Shown: piece by piece, positions 25,561-34,334 of the stretch
Position numbering within the stretch: the first letter of the stretch is position 1
Layout: every line of letters starts with the position of its first letter
Origin: Desulfovibrio legallii
Lineage (GTDB): Bacteria; Desulfobacterota; Desulfovibrionia; Desulfovibrionales; Desulfovibrionaceae
Assembly: GCF_900102485.1 (NCBI RefSeq)
Contig: NZ_FNBX01000001.1
Span: 1 to 64,000 of the forward strand
DNA length: 64,000 nt
Direction: 5' to 3'
The notes under the pieces: model-generated
Told to the model about the DNA's origin: nothing
The model's input: only the letters and a program-made list of their open reading frames with translations
Database searches by the model: none
Program-made: the position numbers and the translations under genes

Positions 25561-27195
25561 TTACAGGTTCGCCCGCCACTGCCGCAAATATACGGCTAAC
25601 CTGCCGGAAAATTGCAAAAACACCGTAAGCTGCTCCCCCCGGGCCTGGCGCAGCTCCCGCCAGAAGCCACCCAGGGCGGCCAGGGGCGCGCACCCGTCCA
25701 GCAAGAGCTGCAACCGCTCGCAATTGCGCAGCAACAGCGCGCCCGCCCTGACGCTTTTGCCGACCAGCGCGCCCTGCGCCGCAATGGCCTCCAGCAGACC
25801 CTCCGCCTGCTCCAGGGCTGCGCCCACCTCCTGTACAAAACTGGGGCTGCAGGCCGGAACAGCGGCGGACGTGAGGGCCGTGGACGTGGGACGGTCCATG
25901 TCGTCAAGAATATGACGCCAAAACCGCCGCTGCTGCCGCATCCAGAGGCTGCGGTCCTCCCTTTCCCGACCGGCCAGCTCGCGCAGATCCATAAAATTGT
26001 CCGCATCCCGCTCGCTCAGCCAGATTCTGGCCTCCCTGCCCGCCTGCGCCAGGGGCGCGTCCTCCCAGCGGCCGGTGCGGGCCCAGGCCAGGACCAGCGC
26101 GGCCACGGAAGCGGGGCTGATGCGCTTAAGGCAGGCCAGGCCGTGGGGACAAGGGCGGTTGTAGGGGCAGGGGTGGCAATCCATGGCTGGCTCCAGGCAG
26201 CAGCAGCCCGGCAGATAGGGCCCCGTATCCCACGGCTGGGCCGTGGCGAGGAACAAGGCCAGACTGGGCAGGCCAAGCCCCGCGGCCAGATGCATGGTGC
26301 CGGTATCGTTGGTGATGAGCAGGCGCATGTGCGCCAGCACGGCCGCCAGCTGGGCGAGATCCGTACGGCCCACGGCGTCGCAGAAAGGCGCGGCGGCCAG
26401 GGCGGCGTATTCCCCGGCCAGCGGAACCTCGCCGGGCGCGCCCAAAAGAACGGGGCAGAGCCGCAGTTCGCGCCACAGCCGGTCCCCCACGGCGGCAAAG
26501 TGCGCCACAGGCCACTGCCGCCGGGCTTCGCTGGCCCCCAGCTGCAAACCCACAAAGCCCTGCGCCGCTGCAGGCGCGGCGGCCAGCAAGGCGCGCGCCG
26601 CCTCTCCGGCCTGCGGCGAAGGTTGCCGCAGGGCGGCGTCCCCTGCCCTCATGGCAGCCGCACTGCCCCTGGGGCCGCCCAACATGCGGAACATATCCAC
26701 CAGATTGAAGGGCGCGTTGAGCCGCCCGGCCGTAGTGCCGTTAAGAAAAGAGGCCCAAAGCCCGTTGTTGCGGCCAAAGCCCTCGGCATCCAGGTCAAAC
26801 CCCCGCACCGGGCGGTCCGGCCCGGCCAGCAGACGGGTCAGCAGACGGGCCGGCAGCGTGGTGGTGAGATTAATGAGTTCCCTGGGGTTTGTTGCGGCCC
26901 GGAGGCCGCGCGTCCAGTCCAGCAGATCGCCGGCGGCCAGACGCCAATCCCGGTCCAGCAGGGCCAGCAGGCGCGGCCCGGGCAAGGGCCAGATCCGCTC
27001 CACATGGCGCAGCAGCGCACCGGCGGCGGCAAAATTCTCCAGACAGACCAGGTGCACCCGCCGCCCGCGCCGGTGCAGATCTGCAATCAGCGCCTGGCTC
27101 TGGAGCAGATCGCCCAACCGGGTCAGATTGACGACCAGGCTGACGCCCGCCTCCGCCGCGTCCGCCGTATTGGGCGCTGCCGTCCTGCCGTCCAT
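25561..27195 (-). CDS. Glycosyltransferase family 9 (heptosyltransferase-like) protein
   Basis: 544 residues; the GT9 core occupies about 15-370 and an extra C-terminal region of about 170 residues follows. Family features: VVNLTRLGDLLQSQALIADL near the N-terminus (nucleotide-sugar domain start), QLGASEARRQWP about 227-238, and LLITNDTGTMHLAAGLGLPS about 290-310. A Cys cluster (CCCLEPAMDCHPCPYNRPC, about 330-350) is common in this family. Probably adds a sugar to LPS or, given the operon, to a surface or flagellar protein. Starts 8 bases after the upstream stop. Confidence 0.8.
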   Translation of the reverse strand: MDGRTAAPNTADAAEAGVSLVVNLTRLGDLLQSQALIADLHRRGRRVHLVCLENFAAAGALLRHVERIWPLPGPRLLALLDRDWRLAAGDLLDWTRGLRAATNPRELINLTTTLPARLLTRLLAGPDRPVRGFDLDAEGFGRNNGLWASFLNGTTAGRLNAPFNLVDMFRMLGGPRGSAAAMRAGDAALRQPSPQAGEAARALLAAAPAAAQGFVGLQLGASEARRQWPVAHFAAVGDRLWRELRLCPVLLGAPGEVPLAGEYAALAAAPFCDAVGRTDLAQLAAVLAHMRLLITNDTGTMHLAAGLGLPSLALFLATAQPWDTGPYLPGCCCLEPAMDCHPCPYNRPCPHGLACLKRISPASVAALVLAWARTGRWEDAPLAQAGREARIWLSERDADNFMDLRELAGREREDRSLWMRQQRRFWRHILDDMDRPTSTALTSAAVPACSPSFVQEVGAALEQAEGLLEAIAAQGALVGKSVRAGALLLRNCERLQLLLDGCAPLAALGGFWRELRQARGEQLTVFLQFSGRLAVYLRQWRANL

Positions 27196-27202
27196 GCGCG
27201 CC

Positions 27203-28321
27203 TCAGGCCAGGGCGGCTGCGCCGCCGTCCAGCAGATTCAGGGCCAGCATTTTTTCCTGCTTGAATCGGTTGGCCACGGCCGCCTGCACGCTGCTGTCCG
27301 AGGAGCCGAACTGCCCCACCCGGATTTTGTACACGTTGTTGATGAGCTTGCGTTCGTAGCCAGGGTCGGCCGGGTTCCCGCTCATGGCGTCCGCGCGGTC
27401 AAAAATGCGCGCCGCGCCCGCGGGGCCGTGCTGTACGGCCGTGCTCCAGATAACTTCACGCATGGCTGTGGAGAGCGTATCGGCCTTGAGATTGGTGCGC
27501 TGGGCAATGGCCTCCACCGCCGGTTCATAGTGGCTTTCACGGACGAAGGCCTCCTGCAGATCTTCAAAGCGTTCCGGCTGCTCCTGGGCGATGGCCCGCC
27601 AGGCGTCGGGCATGGCGCCCCGGCGGCTGCCCGTGTTGCCGGGACCGGCCGAACGCAGCCGCCGTGAAAGATCCGGGGCCTCGCGGTCCAGAAAATTCAG
27701 GAAATCGCCCAGGCTCCCCGCCCGCGACGAAACCTGGTACTTGCCGTAAGAGGTGCCGCCGTTGCGGTCATAGCCCACGGCGGCAATGCCGTCGCCCCCC
27801 GACTCAAACCGGGCGGAGAGGCGGCCGAGACCCGTTTCTTCCGCCGGCACGGCGGCCTTGCGCCGCGCGCCGCTCCCCGCGGAGCGCACAAAATCGCCCA
27901 GACCAGCGCCGCCCAGGCGTAACGTGTCTGATTGCCCCCCTTGCGTCAGGGCGCGCAGATGCCTGGCCGTGCCCATGCTGCGGGCCAGATCCAGGGTAGA
28001 GCTGCCGCCCATGCTCTGCATAAGGCCCTCCAGGGCTTTGGTCTGCCGCAGGTCGGCCTGCGCCTTGTTGAACGTCTGGGCGCGCAGCAGGTCGCTGGGG
28101 CTGCGCCCGGCCAGCACCAGACCGCCTGAACGGGGCGCGACGCCCTGCCCGACGGCGGTCGCGACGCCGCCCTGCGCGGCCGCCGGAGCCTGGCTGCGCA
28201 TGAGGGCGGCGAAATCCGCCGGCCGTTCCGCGGTTGCGGCGCGGGACCGGGACGCAACGGCTGCGGCCTGCGCCGCGCCGCCTGCCGAAGGGGGCTGAAT
28301 AAGAAATGATGAGAGCGCCAT
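27203..28321 (-). CDS. Lysozyme/transglycosylase-like protein, possibly flagellar
   Basis: 372 residues. The N-terminal half is Ala/Ser-rich and low complexity, with no clear signal peptide. The C-terminal half (about 165-345) has RFESGGDGIAAVGYD followed by GTSYGKYQVSSRAGSLGDFL, the Glu-Ser-Gly-Gly start and SYGxYQ pattern of lysozyme-like peptidoglycan hydrolases seen in VgrG-related and FlgJ-type proteins. Glu in FESGG is the likely acid. ATG at 28321 has AGGAGG upstream, and a near-perfect sigma54 promoter lies 44 bases before it. First gene of the operon. Confidence 0.65.
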   Translation of the reverse strand: MALSSFLIQPPSAGGAAQAAAVASRSRAATAERPADFAALMRSQAPAAAQGGVATAVGQGVAPRSGGLVLAGRSPSDLLRAQTFNKAQADLRQTKALEGLMQSMGGSSTLDLARSMGTARHLRALTQGGQSDTLRLGGAGLGDFVRSAGSGARRKAAVPAEETGLGRLSARFESGGDGIAAVGYDRNGGTSYGKYQVSSRAGSLGDFLNFLDREAPDLSRRLRSAGPGNTGSRRGAMPDAWRAIAQEQPERFEDLQEAFVRESHYEPAVEAIAQRTNLKADTLSTAMREVIWSTAVQHGPAGAARIFDRADAMSGNPADPGYERKLINNVYKIRVGQFGSSDSSVQAAVANRFKQEKMLALNLLDGGAAALA

Positions 28322-28364
28322 GCGTGCCTCCTGTTCAGTGGTCAGTCCACCACGGCCAAGAGGT

Positions 28365-28380
28365 AGCAAGGACAGTGCCA
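28365..28380 (-). promoter_or_regulatory. Sigma54 promoter of the lysozyme-like/GT9 operon
   Basis: The minus strand reads TGGCAC, five bases, TTGCT, exact -24/-12 consensus. The predicted start falls about 30 bases before the ATG at 28321. In many polar-flagellated bacteria sigma54 drives flagellar genes. Confidence 0.85.
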
Positions 28381-28458
28381 GATCCGGATCACAAAGCAAA
28401 TTCAGGCTGTTGTATGCAGCCTTTTGGAGCGGCGCCAAGGCGCCGACAGGGGGCGTAG

Positions 28459-29106
28459 TCAGTCCGCCCGCTTGCCGCTGCGCCGCGCGCGGAGCATCTC
28501 AATAAGCACCGGCAAGAGCGAAAGCACAATGATGACATAGACGATAATATTGAAGTGCTGCCGCACCCAGGGCAGATTGCCCAGAAAGTAGCCTGCGGAA
28601 ACAAGGCCCCCAACCCAAAGCACGCAGCCCGTGATATTGTACACAAAAAACGTTCGCGGGTGCATGAGGGCAATGCCCGCCACAAAGGGCGCAAATGTGC
28701 GCACAACAGGAATAAAGCGGGCCAGCACAATGGCCTTGCCCCCGTGGCGCTCATAAAACAGATGCGCCTTGAGCAGATATTCCTTCTTGATCAACCGGTG
28801 TTCCCGCGAAAAAATGGCCGGTCCCACATGCCTGCCGATAAGGTAGTTGGCAGCGTCGCCGCCCACGCCCGCCGCCAGCAGCACGCCCATAACCTCGCCA
28901 TACCCCATAAGCCCGGCCCCGGCCGCCACCCCGGAGGCGAAAAGCAGGGAATCCCCCGGCAGAAAAGGCGTGACCACCAGCCCCGTCTCGCAGAACACGA
29001 TGACAAAAAGGATGGCGTAAACCCACACGCCGTACCGCGCCACCAGCTCGAACAGGTGCACGTCAATGTGCAGGACAAAATCTGCGAAATACTGCAAAAA
29101 TTCCAT
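28459..29106 (-). CDS. DedA/SNARE-associated family membrane protein
   Basis: 215 residues, four to five membrane segments. DedA features: ETGLVVTPFLPGDSLLFASG about 42-61, a re-entrant segment, FLARFIPVVRTFAPFVAG-like block (VLARFIPVVRTFAPF about 130-144) and GY/N-rich helix near the end. DedA proteins are tied to lipid scrambling (undecaprenyl phosphate) and membrane homeostasis. ATG 29104-29106 has GGAGG 9 bases upstream. Divergent from the hydrolase-like gene, 80 bases between. Confidence 0.9.
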   Translation of the reverse strand: MEFLQYFADFVLHIDVHLFELVARYGVWVYAILFVIVFCETGLVVTPFLPGDSLLFASGVAAGAGLMGYGEVMGVLLAAGVGGDAANYLIGRHVGPAIFSREHRLIKKEYLLKAHLFYERHGGKAIVLARFIPVVRTFAPFVAGIALMHPRTFFVYNITGCVLWVGGLVSAGYFLGNLPWVRQHFNIIVYVIIVLSLLPVLIEMLRARRSGKRAD

Positions 29107-29186
29107 GCCGCAACGCCTCCGGTAAACTGTGGGGCTGCCCCCGCAGCGCTCTTGTACCCCAGGGCCGCTTGTGGCACAACTCAAGC

Positions 29187-30302
29187 ATGCGCATCCTGGC
29201 CGTCCTGTTTTTCCTGCTTGTGGCCGCCCTGCCCTGCGGGGCGCGAGCCGACGAACCCTATCAACCGGGCTTCCGCACCCTGGGGTCGTGGTCCACGGCA
29301 GAAGGGCTGCGCCTGGACGTCAACGTCTGGTACCCCTCCACCAGGCAGGCGCGCGACCTGAGCTACCCGCCGTGGGAGTTTTCCGCCGCCCGGGGGGGCA
29401 AGCCCGCGGAAGGGCGCTTTCCTCTGCTGCTGCTCTCCCACGGCACGGCGGGCACGCGCTTTTCGTACCACGATACGGCCTCCTGGCTGGCTTCCCGCGG
29501 CTTTGTGGTGGCGGCCCCCACCCACGCTCGCGACAATATGGACAATATGGACGACCTCTTCTCCTGGCGGCAGCTGGATGCCAGGGTGCGGGAGCTTTCC
29601 GGCGTCATTGATCTGCTGCTGGCCGATCCGGAGACAGCCCCCAGCGTGGACGCGGAGCGCATCGGCGTGCTGGGCTTCGGCTCCGGCGGCACGGCGGCCC
29701 TGCTGCTGGGCGGCGCCCTGCCGGATTGCTCCGGCTGGAACAGCTACTGCGGCGTGGCCGGACATGCCGACATGTACTGCAACGTCTGGGCCCGCCAGCG
29801 CATGGACAAGCTCTGCCGCAGCCTGCCCCTGACCAAGAGCCTGGCCGACCCCAGGGTGCGGGCCGTAGCGGCCGTAGCCCCCGGCTTCGGCATGCTCTTC
29901 TCGCGCGCTTCCTTCCGCTGGTTCTACCCGCCCCTGCTGCTGGTCGCCGCGCAGCAGGACCAGGACAACCTCCCGGCCCTGCACGCCCGCCACATCTATG
30001 AAAGCATGGGGAAAAAGCCCCGCTGGCTGTACCTGCCCGGAGCGGACGCCGCCGCTTTTGCGGCCCCCTGCCCGGAAGCCCTGGCCGCTGAGCTGCCTGA
30101 GCTGTGCCGCCCCATGGCGCAGCCCTCGCGCGCCGCACAGCACCAGAAACTGAATGCCGCCCTGGCGGACTTTTTTCTGCACTACCTGGGCGGCGCAAGC
30201 ACGCCGCCGCACATTCCGCCCCCGCCGGACCTCACCCCACCGCCGCCCGCGCCGCAGCCTGCGCCGCCCCCCGCGCCCAAGACCCGGAAAAAGCGCGGCT
30301 GA
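29187..30302 (+). CDS. Secreted alpha/beta-hydrolase (dienelactone hydrolase/PAF-AH-like), nucleophile altered
   Basis: 371 residues. Signal peptide 1-21 (ILAVLFFLLVAALPCGARA). Hydrolase blocks follow: oxyanion-hole strand LLLLSHGTAGTRFSYHDTA, SRGFVVAAPTHARDN, then the nucleophile elbow VLGFGSGGTAA. Aligned with the family pattern G-x-S-x-G the nucleophile position is Gly (GFGSG), with Ser one residue later, so activity is uncertain. The C-terminal tail is Pro-rich and basic (about 345-371). Not clearly linked to neighbours; the next gene starts about 170 bases on. Confidence 0.75.
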   Translation: MRILAVLFFLLVAALPCGARADEPYQPGFRTLGSWSTAEGLRLDVNVWYPSTRQARDLSYPPWEFSAARGGKPAEGRFPLLLLSHGTAGTRFSYHDTASWLASRGFVVAAPTHARDNMDNMDDLFSWRQLDARVRELSGVIDLLLADPETAPSVDAERIGVLGFGSGGTAALLLGGALPDCSGWNSYCGVAGHADMYCNVWARQRMDKLCRSLPLTKSLADPRVRAVAAVAPGFGMLFSRASFRWFYPPLLLVAAQQDQDNLPALHARHIYESMGKKPRWLYLPGADAAAFAAPCPEALAAELPELCRPMAQPSRAAQHQKLNAALADFFLHYLGGASTPPHIPPPPDLTPPPPAPQPAPPPAPKTRKKRG

Positions 30303-30468
30303 CGCGCCCTGCCCCGCCCCTTGACACAGCGGGGTGCAACACATACAGCTTGGGCACAGCAACACGCGCCTCAGGGTCCGTTTCCCCGCGCCGGGCGCGC
30401 CTTGACCACGGCGCGCCGAAGTCAAGGCCTTCAATCTGTACGGCATGACGACCGCAACCAGGAAGCCC

Positions 30469-31209
30469 ATGCGCCGCTTTTTCGCCATACTTTCCCTTGC
30501 CCTCTGGGCCTGCTGCGGGCCTGCATCCGCCACGGCGACGCCCGCGCAAACCCTTGCGGCCCCGGACACGGCGGATCAAGGCATGGCAGCCCCGGACGCC
30601 ACAGCTCAGGATACGGCCGTTCAGGGTACGGCTGCCCCCACGGCGGAGCCTGCCGCCGCGCCGCCCAAGGCCGCCGCTCAGGCCCCGGCAACGCCCTCGG
30701 AAGCGCCCGGCAAAAATCCGCCGGAAACCGCGCCCGTCAACGGTCAGGACGGCTGGGTCATCATGCCTGCCGGGGCGCGCTCCACCTATATGGGCATCCA
30801 CGGCGGCACCATGCCCGTAAGCCTGCTGGTCTACGGGGACGGCAGCTCGCTGGTGACCTTTGTGGGCCGCACGGGCAACGATTTTCTGGAAATACTGCGC
30901 CGCACGGATCTGCCCGTGCCAAGTCTGCTCAACGCCACGTCCCGCTACGGCCGCGCGCCCCTGCCCACGGCCAACGGCAGCGTGCTTATGGCGGGCAGCC
31001 CGGCCAGCAGCATTCCCGTGCTCAACCTGCCGGGGGGCAGCCTCCTCGACACGGCCTTGAGCTCCGGGCTGCTTCAGCCATTCGGCCTTTCGGACAAGCC
31101 CCTTGCCATTGAGGGGCAGGTCACGCGCCCGCCGCACCTGACCCCTGTGCGCCAGTACCGGCTGCTCTTCCGCCCCCAATACCTCCAGCCCCGACGCGCG
31201 CCGCGCTGA
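30469..31209 (+). CDS. Secreted Ala/Pro-rich protein of unknown function
   Basis: 246 residues. Signal peptide (FFAILSLALWACCGPASATA) then about 65 residues of Ala/Pro/Thr/Gln low complexity with repeated DTA/TAQ units, then a compact domain (about 95-246) starting GWVIMPAGARSTYMGIHGGT. ATG 30469 has AGGAAG 5 bases upstream, preferred over ATG 30445. I do not recognise the domain. Same strand as the hydrolase-like gene, separated by 166 bases. Confidence 0.65.
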   Translation: MRRFFAILSLALWACCGPASATATPAQTLAAPDTADQGMAAPDATAQDTAVQGTAAPTAEPAAAPPKAAAQAPATPSEAPGKNPPETAPVNGQDGWVIMPAGARSTYMGIHGGTMPVSLLVYGDGSSLVTFVGRTGNDFLEILRRTDLPVPSLLNATSRYGRAPLPTANGSVLMAGSPASSIPVLNLPGGSLLDTALSSGLLQPFGLSDKPLAIEGQVTRPPHLTPVRQYRLLFRPQYLQPRRAPR

Positions 31210-31301
31210 TCCTTTCACGGTTTTGCGGTGCAATATATATTTGTCTTTAAATAAAGAATAGGGTATAGGCCTCCCAAGACCCTGTTGGAGGAGCCCGTAT
31301 T

Positions 31302-31721
31302 ATGTCTTTTGCACCATTTTCGCACGCCCTGGAAGCGCTGTGCGCAGCCTGCGCCGCAGACGCAACCCTGCCCGCGCCCCAGGCCCGGCTGCTCGGCGAC
31401 GGCCTGGAAGCCCTGCGCGCCGACAGCGCGGGTTTTGTCGCTGTAGTGGACCCCCAGAATCCCTTTTACCTGGAATTTGCGCGCTATATGGAGCAGGGCT
31501 GCCGACTGGAAGAGGACGGCCTGGCCCTGCTGGAATGCCTGAGCATCTTCTTCCGCCTGCGCCAGACCCTGGAACCAAGCCGCACACCCGCCCCGGCGGA
31601 ACAGCGGGTACAGGCCTACTTTGAACGCAGCGGCCTGTGGAACCCGGAGGACGGCAACCTGGTCAGCCAGTGGTACTGGCGGCGCATTCCGGCCATGGGC
31701 AACAACAGCGGCCCGCGCTGA
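31302..31721 (+). CDS. Protein of unknown function
   Basis: 139 residues, acidic and Ala/Leu-rich, probably helical, no signal or membrane segment. GGAGGAG precedes ATG 31302 at good spacing, so it is very likely expressed. An AT-rich promoter-like stretch (about 31230-31262) lies upstream. Ends at 31721. No family recognised. Confidence 0.65.
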   Translation: MSFAPFSHALEALCAACAADATLPAPQARLLGDGLEALRADSAGFVAVVDPQNPFYLEFARYMEQGCRLEEDGLALLECLSIFFRLRQTLEPSRTPAPAEQRVQAYFERSGLWNPEDGNLVSQWYWRRIPAMGNNSGPR

Positions 31722-31895
31722 AGCGGCCGCCCCCTTCGCCCCAAGCGCGGCGGCAGGCCTGAAAAAGGATTGGCCTGGCCGCCGCGCGCAGAATCGCCCT
31801 CCCTGGACATACCCGGCCGTCCGCGCTACACGGGATGAAGAGTGGCCTCCGCGTCAGGCCGCCCTGCTGTCTTTCCTCCTGTCCACGGAGCGGCC

Positions 31896-32063
31896 ATGAG
31901 CGTCGTCATCGGATTCCTGACCTTTCCCGGACTGCTGCAAGCGGACCTCACCGGGGCCTTCGGCGTTCTGGCTGCCGGGCCCGCATAGCCGCCCCTTGCC
32001 GTCTCGTTGGCCGCACAGACCGCGCTCTGCGCGCGACGCACGGCAAGCCTCAAGCATCAAACG
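31896..32063 (+). pseudogene. Remnant of a DJ-1/PfpI (isonitrile hydratase-like) gene
   Basis: A 30-codon frame from ATG 31896 gives VVIGFLTFPGLLQADLTGAF and VLAAGPA, the start of InhA/GlxA-type DJ-1 proteins, then stops at TAG 31986-31988. Reading through the stop gives PPLAVSLAAQTAL, which continues the family pattern, after which homology is lost at the terminator hairpins. It has CGGAG before the ATG. The rest of the roughly 220-residue protein is missing, so this is a decayed fragment. Confidence 0.6.
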
Positions 32064-32066
32064 TCA

Positions 32067-32097
32067 AAGGCCGCCCCCTTAGGGGACGGCCTTTTCT
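32067..32097 (+). terminator. Intrinsic terminator
   Basis: AAGGCCG pairs with CGGCCTT, extended by CCCC/GGGG, followed by TTTTCTTCT on the plus strand. It ends transcription coming from 31302-31721 and the DJ-1 remnant. Confidence 0.7.
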
Positions 32098-32101
32098 TCT
32101 T

Positions 32102-32132
32102 GCAGGGCCCCCGCCTGGCGGGGGGGCCCTGC
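32102..32132. terminator. Strong GC hairpin between convergent transcripts
   Basis: GCAGGGCCCCCGCC and GCGGGGGGGCCCTGC pair around two bases, about 50 bases past the stop of the minus-strand LUD gene. No long T-run on either strand; likely a 3' end stabiliser or transcription block. Confidence 0.5.
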
Positions 32133-32180
32133 TGTTCTCAGGTTCCGGAGTGCGGCCGGCAACGCCGCCGCGCAACCGGA

Positions 32181-34331
32181 CTACTTTTTCAGATTTTCGG
32201 CCAGCAGCTCGGCGATGTGGTCCACCTTGATCTTAAGACCCTTCTTTTCCGCACCGCCGCGCAGCTGCATAACGCAGCCGGGGCAGTCCACCACCAGGCG
32301 GTCCGCGCCGGTTTCTTCCATGTGCTTCAGCTTGTTCTCCAGAAGCTGCGCCGAAATTTCGGGGAACTTCACGGAGTAGCTGCCGCCGAAGCCGCAGCAG
32401 ACTTCTTCCTCCTCGCAGGGCACATACTGGGCCGCGTCCGCAATGAGCTCGCGCGGGGCCTTGTGCACGCCCAGGCCGCGGCAGAGGTGGCAGGAGGCGT
32501 GGTAGGTCACCTTCTGAGCGGAATTATTGAAGTCCTCAGACTTCAGGCCCAGCACATCGTGGACAAAGGAGCTGAAGTCGATGACCTTGGCCGCAAAGGC
32601 CTGGGCCTCCACCGTGGCGTAGTCCTTGTCCAGGATTTCCGGGTAGTGGTGCTTAAGGTGCCCGGCGCAGCTGGCGCAGAGGGTCACGATATAATCGTAG
32701 TTGCCCCCGCGGAAGGCGGCGATATTCTGCTTGGCCACGTCTATGGAGGTCTTGCGCTGGCCCATCATTTCCAGGGGCAGGCCGCAGCAGGACTGCTCCA
32801 TGGGGAACTCCACGGCCACGTTCTTGGCGGCCAGGATTTTGACGGCGGCTTCCAGCTCCTCAGGGTAGATGAAGTCCTGGGCGCAGCCGCTGAACAGAGC
32901 CACGCGCATGACGGGATTTTCCACCTTGGGCGCAATTTCGGGCCAGCGGTCGCGGAAGGACTTGCCGGCAATGGCCGGCAGGGCCTTGAAGCCATGCTTG
33001 CCCAGGAAGGCCATGGGCAGATGGCGGATAAAAGGTTCGCCGCGGGTAAAGGGCTTCTGCGCGAAGCTCGCGAACTTAAGCAGCCGGTGGAAGAGCTTGC
33101 GGTTCTTCATGACGGCGGAGAGCAGATTGGCCTCCACCGGCGCGCCCTGCTCGGCGTTGAGGCGGCTGCGCACCTCGCGGATCAGGCGGGGCAGGTCGAT
33201 GCCGCCCGCGCAGACGTTGGCGCAGGATTCGCAGCCCATGCAGTTCTGGCTCAGGATGCGGGCCCTGTCCTTGCCGTGGAAGAAGTAGGTAAGGATCAGG
33301 CCGATGGCGCCGATGTAGATGTAGCCCATCTTGTGGCCGCCCACCAAGCGGTAGACCGGGCAGACGTTGGCGCAGGCGCCGCAGCGCACGCAACGGAAGA
33401 TCTGTTTGAACAGAGGATCCTTGGCGATCTGGGTGCGGCCATTATCCACAAAGACCACATGCATGATCTTTTTGTTGTCCGCGTTTGCTCCGCAGGGGCC
33501 CGCGCCGCACATCCAGGTGACGTAGGAGGTAAGCCGCTGGGCCGTGGCGTTGCGGGGCAGCACCAGCAAGGCCGTAAGGGCGTCGTCCAGGCTGGCCACC
33601 AGCTTGTCCAGGCCGGCAATGGCCACATGCACCCTGGGCAGGGTGGTGACCATGCGGGCGTTGCCTTCGTTGGTGACGGTGGAAACCGCGCCGTTTTCGG
33701 CCACGGCAAAGTTACAGCCGCTCACGCCCATGTCCGCGGCGATGAACTTGCGGCGCAGCTGCACGCGGGCCACCTTCACCAGGCGCTGGATATCCGAATC
33801 CTGCTTCTCGCCCGTGGCCTTGGTGAAGTCGTCGGCCACCTGATAGCGCGAAAGGTGGATGGCGGGCATGACCATGTGCGAGGGGCCTTCGTGCCGCAGC
33901 TGGATGATCCACTCGCCGAGGTCGGTCTCGTCCACGGTAAGGCCCTGGGCCTCCAGGGCGGGGTTCAGCCCGATTTCCTCGGCCGTCATGGATTTGGACT
34001 TGGTCACCCGCTTGACGTTGTTTTCCTTGGCGATGCGGATGATGATCTCGTTGGCCTCGGCGGCGGTGGCGGCACGGTGCACGTGCACGCCGCGCTTTTC
34101 GGCCTCGGCCTTGAACTGCGCGTAGAGCTCTTCCAGATGCTGGCAGGCGTAGTCCTTGGCCTCGGCAATCTTGTGGATGAGCGCGCGTTCGTCCACATCT
34201 TTGAACACGGCCTCGCGGTTGGCCCGGTAGGCCACGGCAAAGGTGTCCAGGGTGCGGCGCAGAAAGTCGTCCTTAAGGGCGTCGTCCAGTTCCTTATGGT
34301 ATCCCGAAGAGCTTTTGAGGGCGTCGTGCAT
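32181..34331 (-). CDS. LUD-domain / iron-sulfur / cysteine-rich-domain fusion protein (LutB plus LutA-like)
   Basis: 716 residues. Domains in order: LUD (about 60-300; IIRIAKENNVKRVTKSKSM, VSGCNFAVAENGAVSTVTNEGN), two [4Fe-4S] motifs (CVRCGACANVCPVYR from 312; CMGCESCANVC about 365), then two CCG cysteine-rich domains (FSGCAQ about 478 with SCCGLP; CHLCRG about 617 with CCGFGG). LutB normally has the first parts and LutA the CCG parts, so this joins both. Expected to carry electrons in lactate oxidation. Last gene of the lactate operon, four bases after the LutC-like gene. Confidence 0.88.
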   Translation of the reverse strand: MHDALKSSSGYHKELDDALKDDFLRRTLDTFAVAYRANREAVFKDVDERALIHKIAEAKDYACQHLEELYAQFKAEAEKRGVHVHRAATAAEANEIIIRIAKENNVKRVTKSKSMTAEEIGLNPALEAQGLTVDETDLGEWIIQLRHEGPSHMVMPAIHLSRYQVADDFTKATGEKQDSDIQRLVKVARVQLRRKFIAADMGVSGCNFAVAENGAVSTVTNEGNARMVTTLPRVHVAIAGLDKLVASLDDALTALLVLPRNATAQRLTSYVTWMCGAGPCGANADNKKIMHVVFVDNGRTQIAKDPLFKQIFRCVRCGACANVCPVYRLVGGHKMGYIYIGAIGLILTYFFHGKDRARILSQNCMGCESCANVCAGGIDLPRLIREVRSRLNAEQGAPVEANLLSAVMKNRKLFHRLLKFASFAQKPFTRGEPFIRHLPMAFLGKHGFKALPAIAGKSFRDRWPEIAPKVENPVMRVALFSGCAQDFIYPEELEAAVKILAAKNVAVEFPMEQSCCGLPLEMMGQRKTSIDVAKQNIAAFRGGNYDYIVTLCASCAGHLKHHYPEILDKDYATVEAQAFAAKVIDFSSFVHDVLGLKSEDFNNSAQKVTYHASCHLCRGLGVHKAPRELIADAAQYVPCEEEEVCCGFGGSYSVKFPEISAQLLENKLKHMEETGADRLVVDCPGCVMQLRGGAEKKGLKIKVDHIAELLAENLKK

Positions 34332-34334
34332 GGG

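Noticed and set aside
31835..32230. 131-codon frame overlapping the DJ-1 remnant
   Set aside because: Different frame from the family-matching peptide, runs through two terminator hairpins, and has no ribosome binding site.
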